This document shows, piece by piece, positions 50,923-61,519 of a stretch of 64,000 nucleotides of DNA. The first letter of the stretch is position 1, and each line of letters starts with the position of its first letter. Position numbers and translations under genes: made by a program. Location: the NCBI GenBank assembly GCA_027604705.1, contig JADHYV010000045.1:123955-187954 (forward strand). Direction: 5' to 3'. The DNA comes from Allomyces arbusculus (Eukaryota; Blastocladiomycota; Blastocladiomycetes; Blastocladiales; Blastocladiaceae). Under the pieces are notes generated by a model that saw only the letters and a list, made by a program, of their open reading frames with translations, was not told where the DNA came from and searched no databases.

Positions 50923-51432
50923 GTCCTGGTGAGCAGATCGACCGGTCGGGATCCGTGGGGTCTCTGGCGCATCGAGGTGAGCGACGTTGTCGCGTTGCCT
51001 ATGTTTAATCCTTTCTCCATCATGATCATGATATTTTGCCGCTGTCTGTGCCGGTACTCACCACGGTTTGTCATGCGCTTTCTGGCGACAGTTGTGCGCG
51101 TCTCCCCCTCTGTCTTGGACGCATCGTTTTAAATTGATCCAGTTGAATAGCGTGGCGTGAGCAAGGCGAAGTGAGCAGGGTCGTCAAGAGATTGCTTGCA
51201 ACAGAAACTATCAACAGACTCCACCAACCGCTCGTCTATAACTCGATCAAGTCGTTCACCTCGCGGGTGCTGCTGGCCGCGACCGGCACGAATCCAATGC
51301 CCGACGCTTTTGCACTTGCTGGAGTCTATGCACATCAACTTCAGTCAGTACTACATGCACCTTGCAAACCTGCATCGCACGCGGCGACGGTGACGGCGTT
51401 CCAGCGTGTCCACATCGAACGAACTTCACCAA

Positions 51433-52520
51433 TCATATTCCAATACGCACCATTTGCCGCGCATGGTACGCGGCCACCGTCTTGGCCGGCACAATCACTT
51501 TATCTGCCAGATCCATCAAGTCGCCGATATGCTGCACGCCCGCGACCACCTGGACGGCCCCGCGCCCGCGCGCATTCTCGGCGACGCGCATGTACTCGTC
51601 GGCTAGTTCTGAGTAGAGCGACTTTGGGACGGCGTGGAACATAGCGCGCGTCATGGCGTCCATGCCGGGGGCGACAGGCCGGTGCAGGATCGGGACCGAA
51701 ATGAGCGTGCGTGTCGGGGTGTAGGTTTGGAACGCGACAAGACGTTGTTTCTGGGTCTGGCGGAGTGAGTGTGCCGTGGGGTGAGCGAGATGTGTGCGGG
51801 TGGGAATGGGGTGTGGCGAGGACGGACCCGGTCGGCTTCAGCGTGGAAGCAGGAGACGATGAGGCCAAAGAAGCGGTCGTCCATGAGCTGTTGCGTCTCC
51901 TGGGTGCCGAGGTCTGGTCGGTGCGAGGCGTGGGGATAAGCCTAGGTGTTGGAATCGATTTGCGGAAGCGGATGGCGTTTGGGAAAACGGACCAACATGC
52001 GACGGGTTGACGGTGATGCCCGGATGGCTGTGGTACTGGGGGAAACAGTTAGCGAACGGGGTCTTCGACTGGAGCAAGGTGCACAGTACATACCCATCCA
52101 ATCACGCGTACGGTCCTACTTGTTTTCTTGGACCACATCTACGGGGAGCAGACCGTCACTCTCCACCCGGTCTCGTGCAACCAGCGCATTGCAAACTATC
52201 CCAACCTCGGCCTCGGCCGTGGCCTCGATCAACTGCTCGGGCGCCAATTCCACGCGATCCGGGCGCTTGTCCAATCGCCGTTGCACGAGCAAACACGCCA
52301 CCTCAGCGACATACTCTTCGGCCCCCAACGCATCGGCGGATTCAATCGAGACAAACGAGTCGCGGTGCGGTTTGGGCGGGAGCGGTTTCCAATCGCCGAG
52401 GATCAGACCCATGACTTCTTCTTGCGCGGTGGTCGCTACGTGCATAAGGTACCCGTGCATCGCCGACGAGGGTAGAATGATGCACGCGAGTCGACGCGGC
52501 GTGTGGTGCGGTGGCGACAT
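51433..52520 (-). CDS. BRCC3: BRCC36-like JAMM deubiquitinase
   Basis: Family role: zinc metalloprotease that cleaves Lys63-linked ubiquitin in the BRCA1-A and BRISC complexes. Proposed CDS complement(51433..51756, 51828..51913, 51993..52035, 52094..52138, 52206..52520), 270 residues; human BRCC36 has 316. All phases close and the joins recreate family motifs. The MPN+ site is complete: Glu35 in TAQEEVMGLILG and HSHP-x7-S-x2-D as His122, His124, Ser132, Asp135. RRLDKRPDRVELAPEQL and RFFGLIVSCF are further BRCC36-specific segments. The final exon holds a Leu/Ala helical region (SLYSELADEYMRVAENA) shorter than the human C terminus. Exons 2 and 3 are tiny (45 and 43 nt). Two donors are non-standard in context (GTTGGG, GTCCGT). 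ATG 52520 is the nearest Met upstream of the MPN fold. It is tail to tail with the GDSL gene. Confidence 0.93.
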
Positions 52521-53552
52521 GGAGGTGAAGATGCTGGCAGGAGCTGGATGGTGCGGTAAAGCCGCGGGTGGCGCGCTGTATTGGCCTTGAAAGTGTCTGG
52601 TGGCTCGATGCCGTGTTGCGCGCTGAAAACGCGTCGAGTTGCAGGCTGGTAATACCGGCAGCTCGTCGTGCGCGGGAATGCCGATCAGTGACGATGAGAA
52701 TGATGGTCGTGTTGCTGGGGCAGTCGTTGTGCTGGCGAGGAGTGCAAAGAGAATCGAAGTGGCGCTCCGCATGTCGCGTCTTGCGGACGGACGGATGTGG
52801 CAGGCCGCCGCATCACCTGAACTGGCTGGTAGCCGCCACTGCTTCAACGTGAGCGCTTCCGAAGCGTCCCACGCCTGGCCCGGCCCGTACGTGTACATGG
52901 GCAGGGACCACCTTCTGTATCAGGACCAGCCCCCATGGCGAATAGATTGTATACGCCTACCTCGGCCCCTGGCCAAGAACAGCAATATGAATAAACATCG
53001 TGATTTCCACATTTCCACTGGGCAATCTCCATCGGGGGAGCTACTTCCCGAGGAATGGCCTGCTGGGCGCAGAGGCCATGCGGAAGCCGATGAGGGCTTG
53101 GTCGAGAGCTCGATGACGACGAGAGCGGATGGCGGGCAAGCCCCGGTTGTATTCGCGTCGCTGGCCGCTATGGCGGCCGACGTGGGTGCACCAGATCGTA
53201 GACCCCGAAACTCTGCAACGTTGTCGTCGTCGTGGGAGTGCTGGCGACGCTGCGGGTGGCAGACAGTGCGGCGAGCATGGAAGGCCAAGGATCGGCAGGG
53301 GTCGGTGTTTTCACTGCCAGGACAAGGCCAGGGGCTCGTCAAATGGTGGACAAGGAAGCACGGGGCGAGGAGAGCGGGGACGTTGGGTGCTCCACTGTGG
53401 GGTCGTAAAGTTTCGTATGCTTGCTTCGTACGCATTCTCTTCGTTGTAAGTGTGGCCTGGTTCAGGTCGCAACATTGAACGTCAGCTTGACTGGCGCGGA
53501 CCACTACTTCACGTCCATTTCCACGCGTGTGATCGTCTCCAACTCGCTGCAA
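52521..53552. other. Divergent promoter between BRCC36 and PIG-T
   Basis: Open frames on both strands here lack motifs. One minus-strand stretch (MRSATSILFALLAS) resembles a signal peptide, but it has no credible downstream exon because BRCC36 starts at 52520. I see no gene. Confidence 0.4.
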
Positions 53553-55765
53553 ATGAACCGAAGCCTCGCGTTCGTCGCGCTGGCCGCGCTCCACCTCGTG
53601 GCCGTTACCCACGGCGTCCATGCCGACCCTGTCCAACCAAGTTCATCCAGCGCAACCGACGTGTTTACCGAGCATCTCGCCGTCGACATGCTGCCTGACG
53701 GCAAAGTCCTCTTGGCATTTGATTTCGTCACGAAACGGCCATGGACCAGCCCAGAATCACGAGCAAACGGTGGCGATTCGCTCATTTGATGTGATATCTC
53801 GCTGCATTGCTTCTGACCCGGCTGCTGAACGATCAGAAAACTACGATCTGTTCCCGCGCACGCTCGGCCAGGTGCTCGACCGGTTCGGCGTCGAAGCGCT
53901 CGACCTGACCATGACTCAGGGCCGTTGGATGCACGACGCATGGGGGTGGCCCGTCGACGGTTATACTGCACCGCCTGGATTCGACGTGCGCGCATGGCTC
54001 AGGACCGAGAGCAGGAATGCGACCACGTATGCATGACTGTTCGTGTAAAGGACCGAGGGTGACCTGTCCACTCATTTGGGTTTTGCCATGGTCAGATTGG
54101 ACAAGGATTGGGTCGGGTTAACCAATGCGCTCTCGGGTCTCTTTTGCGGGTCGTTGAATTTCCTTGACGCGACCAACATTGCGACACCGGCACTCGCCTA
54201 CAAGGATCGGCAAGGTTTGCCTCTCTTCTCGATTGAGCTGTCGATTCGCGGCTCTGGCAACTGACGACTTGCTGTCGCTCAACTCCAGTATCCCGCGTCG
54301 CCACTGAGCTGCGGCACGGCCGGCTTGCTCGCGAAGCTGTTTGCACCGAGAACTTGACCCCATGGGGCAAGTTGCTGCCCTGCTCTGCCAAAGCCGGACT
54401 GGCCGCGACGCTCAACGGGTACCGGCTCTTTGACGCCGACTATCACTCAATCCAGACGCTCATCTCGATTACCTGCACGCCCACGAACGGCTCCTGCACG
54501 CAGCAGCTGACGCAGCGTGTCGTTGCCGTGTTCAACCCGCTCCGACATTCCAACAAGCCAGGTTCTTTTTCACCCTTGCGCCTCATTTCTGTAGTTCAAC
54601 CACGCTGACAAATTGAGCTGTATCCCCCAGATTGGTCATTCACATCCCTCATGGATCGTCCATTGAGCCGCCCAGCGTGCGCGCTCGCTGCGTCGAGCAC
54701 GCTCCACGTCACAGTCTCGGATCTGTCCGCCGGCACGTTTCAGCTCCACCCAGCCGATTACACGATGGTCCTGATCAACGACAAGCAGGTGGCCACGTTT
54801 GATCTCAAGAGTATGATCTTTTTCTCGTTCGAGCGAGTTGCCGATTCCATTGCTGACAAAAACGATTTTTTTCAGCGTGGTCCGATATGAGCGACTTGCG
54901 TATCGAGTATCTGGACCCGGCCCCGCTTTTGAACTCGGGTATGCCTACATTTTCGACCATGTTGTCGGTTGCACATCCCTCTCATTTCACTTCCGCACCT
55001 AGTCTTTGCCCACCAACCCCCCACCGACTTCTCCGTCTCGCGGTACCTGACCGACGCCGGCCAAGAGCGTGGTATTCTCGCTGTCGACTTGACCAACCAC
55101 CGGCATGTGGGCGACCGCACCGCGCAGTACACAGACGTGCTCCCGTGGTTCGTCCGCGCGTACTTGCACACGGTCGCATACACGTGCTATCCGCAAGGCC
55201 ACGCGACGCCGGTCGATGGGCAAGTGGAGGGCGTATGGTTTCAACACGGGATCGACCGCCAGCGGCCGACCGTAATGGAAGTGCAGATGACGGTCCCGGC
55301 GTCGCACTTGTGCACGTTGCAAGTCGAGTACGAGCTGGCGAATCTGCAGTATGCCGAGTTCCGCCCAGATGCGGAGCGCGGGTTTGAAGTCGGGTATGTT
55401 CCTGCTTGCCGTGATGCGAGGCACTCAACGCCGTCGTCTCATGCCACGAATCAATTACACTTAGATCGGGTCTGGTCACACTCTTCCTCAACGGCACGCG
55501 ACCGGCACGGCTCCCGACCGCGGTCGATGCCCAGGCCAGTGACGTGGTCCGGATCCACGCCGACATTGTCCAGGTGCAGCTGCCCGTGCCGGACTTCAGC
55601 ATGCCGTACAACGTGATCACGTTCACATGCACGGTGCTCGCGTTCTACTTTGGCACCATGTTCTCGCTGACGCTGTCGCGCGCCGTGTCGTATCGCATCG
55701 ACAAGAAGACCAAACAACCCGTGGTGGTCAAGATTGACGAGCCGATGCGGCACAAGGACGAGTAG
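53553..55765 (+). CDS. GPI16: GPI transamidase subunit PIG-T / Gpi16
   Basis: ER membrane subunit of the complex that replaces a C-terminal peptide with a GPI anchor; PIG-T holds the complex together and is disulfide-linked to the catalytic PIG-K. Proposed CDS join(53553..53769,53837..54026,54096..54214,54289..54561,54631..54810,54876..54938,55003..55393,55465..55765), 577 residues; human PIG-T has 578. All seven introns (64-74 nt) are GT-AG and close in phase. A signal peptide lies at 1-24 (SLAFVALAALHLVAV). Conserved motifs in order: DLFPRTLGQVL, ALSGLFCGSLNFLDATN, AVCTENLTPWGKLLPCSAKAG, DVLPWFVRAYLHTV, then PVPDFSMPYNVI leading into the single C-terminal transmembrane helix (TCTVLAFYFGTMFSLTL) and a Lys-rich cytosolic tail. 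The gene is intact. Confidence 0.97.
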
Positions 55766-56598
55766 GCTCGTGGGTGAGCGGGGAATATACGGACGGAATT
55801 GTTTGCAGTGACGTCTTGCCGGACGAGTGGATTCAAGAAAACCGCATTCATTTCAACTCAAGCCTGTCGCTGCATGGGAGAGAACACCGTTGCATATTCA
55901 AGTCAACCACGATGGCAACATACCCACCACCGAACCAACAGACTTACCCGTCACTCAACACCCACCTCTTCACACACAACCGGATCAAACACGTGCTCAG
56001 ACTGCCGCATCTTGACAGGCGACTGACCCATCATCCGTTATTACACATGGCCTCCATCCCCACGAACGCCCGGACCAAACACGCGCTCATACTGCTGCAC
56101 CTCGCGTCGCGTGCGCGATATCCAATCAACTCCTCGTAAACGCGCACGCATTGGCGGGGATTGTGCCCAACGCCGTCGCAACCACGGCGGCGTCTTGGCG
56201 ACATGCGGGTGGGGCGACCACAAATGATGGAGGCGATCCGTATGGAAGCGACTTATGAGTGAAATTGACTGCGTCCTTGTGCGCGTCAGTCACGCCGCCT
56301 TGCATGAGGTACATGGCCACGACATGGCGGTTCTGGGAAATGTGGGAAAGGTATACACTTTATGAAACATAGTGTCATTCTCTGTACTTCAAGTGTGAAT
56401 CATTTTCACGGAATGGCTGAAATGTAGAACATTCAATGAAACGTCGACAGTCTATGTCACGAAAGTGGAACAACATCTGTGAAAAGCAGCACGTAATAGC
56501 TCCAGGTGCAGTAATCTAAAAGCAAATCGTCACAAACTGACATTCATGTGTCCAAAAATAATTGGACACTGACCTGTAATCCATGTCTTACCCTGACA
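55766..56598. other. Intergenic between PIG-T and the retroelement cluster
   Basis: No gene is supported. Composition drops to more AT-rich after about 56330, which marks entry into transposon-derived DNA. Confidence 0.45.
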
Positions 56599-56830
56599 TG
56601 TTGAAGTGTTTGGCTCACATTTGTTTCTTTCCTTTGCCATTTTCCTTTGTTGTGTCCTTGTTAGAGCTGTTTGAGTCGGATCCATGTGTACATGATGGTG
56701 GCAACCTAGGTTATGGTTGCCATCACTGCTTAAGAGCAGAGTGCACACACCAAATGCATTCTTCCTCCTGCTGAACCTTGCGAAAATGCTGCTGAACAAC
56801 TCATTGTGGACTCACTGCTGCTGCCTCCGC
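56599..56830 (+). repeat. Copia LTR of element 1 (left boundary clear, right approximate)
   Basis: Homologous to 61520 onward (plus) and 63078-62888 (minus). Shared blocks include GAGTCGGATCCATGTG, GGCAACCTAGG and GTGCACACACCAAATGCAT. The left end TGTTGAAGTG is defined by all three copies. The right end could not be fixed because similarity continues into the leader. Confidence 0.7.
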
Positions 56831-57027
56831 CGATTTTGGGCGCACCTCGACCTGTTCTGCTGACCAACCAAGGGGTGCCATGCTGATCCATCCATTTCGA
56901 CCATGACAACAATGGAAACTGAAACTCGCCCCACCACCACCTGAAACATGCTGCATCTGCTTGTGGAAACACAACACTGCAGTTTTCTGAATTGTTTGGA
57001 CGATTTTACCGATTTTCGAGCTGCACC

Positions 57028-58234
57028 ATGACTGTCACCACCACCTCATCTGTGTCAGTCAAGACACCAATTTCTGGCCAACCAGCAACAATTGAAATGC
57101 TCAAGGCTGATGGAAGCAACTGGCCCAACTTTGCAGACCATTTCATCAGCTTTTTGATGGCCGACCAGCTCAAAGGCCTGCTCAAGCTCAAGTCCTACAA
57201 GATATTCATCAATGCCAAATTTGAGGTCGTGATGCCAAGAGGAAAGGACAGATGCACAATTCAAGAGGCTCATTGAAATTGACTTGGACGTCAAGTTTGT
57301 TGCTGATGCGATTTTTTGGAATAGCCCTGCCATGGCTGAGTGCAAGAAGTACATGGCCCACAACTGCTACAAGGCCAAGTCGTGCATCCAGACCATCAAG
57401 GTTGTTTTGCCATCTGCTGTTGCATCTGAACTGCTGCCAGTTTTTTCAGATGCCACCTGTGTTGCTGATGCGTGAGTGCTGCTGCATGCTTGATTTGATA
57501 AACGATCTGCCCAAGCTCATCTTGCAAATGTCAAGGGATTGTTCACAAAACCTATGTTGGGCTCTGGCGCTGCAGCAGTGCATGAACACATTGCTGATCT
57601 GCAGCATTGATTTGATGTTGTTTGGTGCCATGAGCATGCCAAGTCATTTGCACACCTACAGACCATGTTTGCAGACTCCTTCCTTGTACTGGTGCTGCTT
57701 GCACCCCTGCCACCCAACTACTTGCTGACTGTGCTCCCATTGGGTGAGTGTTATGAAGAGATGTCGCTCGTTGAGCACCAGACGATTCTTAAAGGTGCTG
57801 CAGACCAGCTCACCAGCAGTTCTGGGTCTGAGTTACAGGTGCTTGCCATGACCAAGTGCAAAGACACAAATGCGTGCTACAACTGTGGTAAAACTGGCCA
57901 TTATGCGTGTGGCTGCCTGCACCACAGCCAACAGCACAAGGGCAGTGCCGAAAATTCGAACTGGCACAAGAAGAAGGATGCAAACATTGCGGCCAAGGAT
58001 GGCAAGGAGCATGCAATGGTGCACCTGTCAGCCGATGAGTATGAGTGGTTGAGGGCATTCACCCATGGTGTGGACACTGCTGGTGTCATTTTTTGTGCAG
58101 GTGAATTTGACGGATTTGCGCACTACCAATGGTTGCCCTCTGCCCTGAGAATGTCAGACTTGAACGTCAAAGCCATCAGGGCATGGCGACACTGCCTGGC
58201 ACATATCCCACCATCATTCATGCTGATGCATTGA
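57028..58234 (+). pseudogene. Copia gag, frameshifted remnant
   Basis: Three frame pieces together match the intact gag at 61873: SVKTPISGQPATIEMLKADG, then AMAECKKYMAHNCYKAKS, then ECYEEMSLVEHQTILKGAAD. The last piece holds the CCHC zinc knuckle CYNCGKTGHYACGC. Compared with the 61873 copy there are frame breaks near 57235-57290 and 57470-57665, and part of the segment that follows VVMPR is lost. It encodes a nucleocapsid-type protein in intact elements. Confidence 0.85.
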
Positions 58235-58294
58235 ACTATGAAGAACCAGATCCTCGCCATCACCATGCACACACATTGATGCCTTCGTTGGCAT

Positions 58295-58803
58295 GTGCAC
58301 ATCCTGCACAGAGCCCCAAAGTCGACTCGGCCACTGGCATGCACACTTGCGGCAACAGGTCGCTGTTTGCAACGCTCGAAGACATGCATCCATCCAGGTG
58401 AAGGGTTCCTCGTCTCACTGGGCAATCACTGCATGTGCTGCCTGATTGGCAAGGGCACAATGCGCATCTGCACGCCATCGGGCGACGTTGTCCATCTTGA
58501 CCCAATCTGGTTTATTCCCAGATTCAAGATGCTCGTGTTGGTGTCTGAGCTGTACAATTGAACCACCGTGTGCATGATATTTGGAGAATGGGATGTCCAG
58601 TTCGTGTACTGCAAAACTGGCGATTCGATTGCCAAGGGTGTGCAGCATGGGGATATGTGGATCATTCCAGGCGTGTGCAAAAAGGGGCTGACCAAGGACG
58701 CACAAGTGCTCAACGTTTGGGGCAAGTGCCCTGTCAGTGCTCATGTTGCTGATGTGGTCAAGAAGGTAACGCTTGCTGAGCTTTGGCATGTGCGGCTGTT
58801 CAC
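58295..58803 (+). pseudogene. Copia protease-end and pre-integrase remnant
   Basis: Motifs appear in two frames: IGKGTMRICTPSGDVVHLDP and PRFKMLVLVSELYN, typical of the end of the copia protease region. DVQFVYCKTGDSIAKGVQHG and LAELWHVRL then follow, the start of the GAG-pre-integrase domain. The domain breaks off at 58803, where a foreign LTR begins after the 5-bp flank TTCAC. Confidence 0.8.
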
Positions 58804-58966
58804 TGATACAGTGTCGAGTGTGGAACAAGCCTGTCATACCCAGAGGTATGGTCGGGCAGGTTAATATGTGTATGACAAGCGGGAATCAACGATAACAACA
58901 AGGATGCAAACGGAATAGCAAGGGTAGCTTCTGCAACACATCAACAGGTAGCTCTCCTTCACATTA
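58804..58966 (-). repeat. 163-bp LTR copy A of a second LTR family
   Basis: Same sequence as copies B (59738-59900) and C (60818-60980) but inverted. On the minus strand it runs from TAATGTGAAGG to GACACTGTATCA, with the TATA-like CATACACATATTAA inside. Left flank TTCAC, right flank GCTCG. Confidence 0.9.
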
Positions 58967-59737
58967 GCTCGTCTCCATACCCGACCATGCACACTGCAAT
59001 GCCTGCCACAAATTTGGACACGCCTGGATGAACCTGCATTGTCAGAATGATGGCACCACCAAATGAGCCCCACACCTTGCATTTCGACATGTCAGGCGAT
59101 GTGCCAAACACAATCTGGTACAGCAAGCGACGTTCAAGCAATTCACTTGGCATACAGTTCTGTACATAGCATGCAGTGCACATACATTCTGGCCAGAGCA
59201 TGTCCAGCATCTTGGTGGCTGTCATGGCCGCACACACCATTGACTTGAGGACACCCTGCGTCTGCTCAGCAAGCCCATTCAACTCAGGCACGTTTGGTGA
59301 CATCGTCAACAGGTGCATGCCATGCGCAAGGAGAAAGCACAGATTGTTGCCAATGAACTCACCACTGTGGTCACTGTGCAGCCAGCCTGCCAAAACGCCA
59401 AAGAACGACTTGGCATGCTTGAGGAAATCGAGAAACCACAGCCCAAAGTTGTTTTTGTTGTGGAGAAGCAGCACAAAGCACCAGCATGAATACTCATCTA
59501 TGACCATGGCAAAGTAGTTAATGCCCTCAACACCAATTGTTCCTGATGAGGCCAAGTCAGCGTGGAGTACTCCAAAGAGTCGATTTGCATGCAGATGGCA
59601 CAGCAGATGCAGTTGGTTGTGCATGTTGGCCACAAGACACGTCATGCACTCGTGAGTCTGCTTGGCCATGCCCACATTGTCCTTGATTCCATGTTCGAGC
59701 ATACACATGGCTGAAACGCGATCATGACCAATGTGAA
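58967..59737 (-). pseudogene. Copia integrase core in inverted orientation
   Basis: On the minus strand the frame reads IGHDRVSAMCMLEHG, HECMTCLVANMHNQ, then the rve fold with the DDE residues: Asp in LHADLASSG, Asp in WLHSDHSGEF, Glu in NGLAEQTQG. It ends at VGYGDEL. It is the missing middle of copia element 1: the pre-integrase domain breaks off at 58803, while this piece begins at the other end next to LTR copy B. The open frame extends into both flanking LTRs only by chance. The DDE triad is visible, but the domain is no longer joined to the rest of pol. Confidence 0.85.
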
Positions 59738-59900
59738 TGATGTGAAGGAGAGCTACCCGTTGATGTGTTGCAGAAGCTACCTTTGCTATTCCATTTGCGT
59801 CCTTGTTGTTATCGTTGATTCCCACTTGTCATACACATATAAACACGCCTGACTGTACCTCTGGGGACGACAAGCTCGTTCCACACTCGACACCATGTCA
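59738..59900 (+). repeat. 163-bp LTR copy B
   Basis: Runs from TGATGTGAAGG to GACACCATGTCA; contains CATACACATATAAAC (TATA-like). Left flank GTGAA, the reverse complement of the flank left of copy A. Confidence 0.92.
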
Positions 59901-59924
59901 TTTTGGTAGCATCTGTCCATAACA

Positions 59925-60524
59925 ATGCCTTGTGCACGGCCGCTCAGTCCACACTTCGAGCTATCACTCTTTTCTGCCATCACGCACGCTTCCACATTTG
60001 CCAACACCGCCATCAAGGAAAAGTGCTATTGGCAAGTGTGGCTGGACGGATTGCTCATCAAGGCGCACGAATCTGTTGCAGTCATGGCTGAACAGTACAT
60101 TTGGACAAGCATGGGTGCCACCTCTGCTCGTGCTGCTGCCAACACTGCTGCAGCTGCTATTGCAGCGCAAGATCACTCGAACTCTGTCAACAAAGCCAAG
60201 AACAAGCCACCATTTGATGGGATCCATGACTCCAGTGCACATTCGGAAGATCGTTCAATGTCAATCAAATGGGCCATGAAAAAGGCGACAACTGTGTATC
60301 ACCTGCAGAGCAATGGCCAAGCTGAGGTGACCAAACACCAGCCCTCTTGCATTTTGAATATGGTGCGGAACGTTCCCAACAGTACCTGGTGGGAGGACAT
60401 GAATCCGATTGTGCAGTTGTCAAATGACACTGCAGATCATCATGCTCAGCATGTTGCCACTCCAAGCAGCTTTTGGCACTATTCCTCGACTTCTACCAGT
60501 TACATCGATGGCCATTTGTCTTGA
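59925..60524 (+). pseudogene. Chimeric gag-like / Ty3 integrase frame
   Basis: A 199-codon frame. The first part (KPPFDGIHDSS and Ala-rich helices) resembles a retroelement gag start. The second part TTVYHLQSNGQAEVTKHQ, with WWEDMNPIVQLSND after it, matches the end of the Ty3/gypsy integrase core (consensus YHPQTNGQxE, then W..LP). The join of the two implies an internal deletion of most of pol. The integrase piece keeps only the Glu region, so no catalysis is expected. Confidence 0.7.
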
Positions 60525-60796
60525 TCCACCCAAGTTCAATGACCTGGCCCCTCAACTTCTGCTCAATGACAGCACCAACTGGTACCAGCCACAGCGCATG
60601 CTGCAATGCACGCCTCAAAACCAAGTAGTTCTACTGTTATTGCTCAACATGTGTGGAAAATATGCTGCCACTGACCATGCCAACACTGCTCCAGAACCTG
60701 TCTCCCAAATGACAACTACAGGTTGCACCAGTTCCATTGACAAGTACTTGAGATCTAAGTACAGTTCGACACAGAACTGCATTGTCATCGCTAGCT

Positions 60797-60817
60797 AAGG
60801 GGGGGGGGGGGGAGAAA
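60797..60817 (+). other. Polypurine tract before LTR C, with G homopolymer
   Basis: AAGG followed by a long G run and AGAAA lies directly upstream of LTR C, as expected for the plus-strand primer of an LTR element. The G run has probably expanded. Confidence 0.75.
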
Positions 60818-60980
60818 TGATGTGAAGGAGAGCTACCCATTGATGTGTTGCAGAAGCTACCCTTGCTGTTCCATTTGCATCCTTGTTGTTATTGTTGATT
60901 CCCACTTGTCATATGCATATAAACATGCCCGGCCATACCTCTGGGTACAACAGGCTCGTTCCACACTTGACACCATATCA
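60818..60980 (+). repeat. 163-bp LTR copy C
   Basis: Direct copy of B, from TGATGTGAAGG to GACACCATATCA. Right flank CAAGC nearly matches CGAGC, the reverse complement of the right flank of copy A. Confidence 0.92.
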
Positions 60981-61512
60981 CAAGCTCCTGTGGGTCACAC
61001 GCAACAGCTACTGAGTGTGGGATGGAAAGAAGGTGTTCATTACATGTGATGTCAGGTTTGCCAAGCAGCTGTGTGTCTCAGAGTCTCATGTTGATGCTAG
61101 TGCTACTTGCACATTGCCATCAGCCAAAGTCAAGGTTGGGTCACTTGTGCAAGTCGATTTGGGAGTGCAGATGACACAATTGTCCATGGCTGGTGGTGTC
61201 GGAAAGGATGAAGATGCAGAAGATGACATCAAGTGTGATGCTCATCAAGATCATGTCCAAGGGCCTGCAGCAGCTCCTGATGAAGTTTCCATGGTTGACC
61301 CTGCTGCTGTGCTCCCACTGGCCAAGCCAGCATCGGAATGCGACTGTCTGCAGGTGGTCAGAGCACCGGCTCAGCTGCAAGTTCAAGGGGAACCTGTTGG
61401 GGTTGTTGCTGGCGTGGGGGAGCCCAATGGTCGCATTGGGGTGCCAGATGAGGATGTTCAAGGTGTTGCTGCTCATGAACCTGATGTTCAAGTGCCTGTC
61501 ACACGGCAATGA
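60981..61512 (+). pseudogene. Copia integrase C terminus and linker remnant
   Basis: Begins KLLWVTRNSY, then VWDGKKVFITCDVRF, the typical end of the copia integrase (consensus YDPxTKKVxISRDVxF). A linker rich in Val, Asp and Pro runs to the stop at 61510-61512. It continues where the inverted integrase piece ends (VGYGDEL). A stop lies between the two motifs. The element is cut 7 bp after the stop by the next copia LTR. Confidence 0.8.
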
Positions 61513-61519
61513 CGCCATT

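Larger units (their letters stand above)
59738..60980 (+). mobile_element. Non-autonomous LTR element with Ty3/gypsy-type remnant
   Basis: Two direct 163-bp LTRs (B 59738-59900 and C 60818-60980) flank about 0.9 kb. A primer-binding-site candidate starts TGGTAGCATCTG at 59904. A G-rich polypurine tract (about 60797-60817) precedes LTR C. The interior carries a chimeric gag-like/integrase frame and no protease, reverse transcriptase or RNase H, so the element would depend on a relative. The flanking 5-mers differ (GTGAA left, CAAGC right), which is explained by an inversion sharing LTR B. Confidence 0.85.
56599..61512 (+). mobile_element. Decayed Ty1/copia element 1, interrupted and partly inverted
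   Basis: The left LTR begins at TGTTGAAGTG (56599). Downstream are gag, protease and pre-integrase remnants in plus orientation (57028-58803). The integrase core lies in minus orientation (58967-59737), and the integrase C terminus/linker is again in plus orientation (60981-61512). A second LTR family (163-bp LTRs at 58804, 59738, 60818) splits the element. The right part, with reverse transcriptase and RNase H, is missing, and another copia LTR starts at 61520. Multiple frameshifts and stops make it non-functional. Confidence 0.85.

Noticed and set aside
52639-53478. 279-codon plus-strand frame between BRCC36 and PIG-T
   Set aside because: No recognisable domain and it ends just before the PIG-T start; both flanking genes are complete without it.
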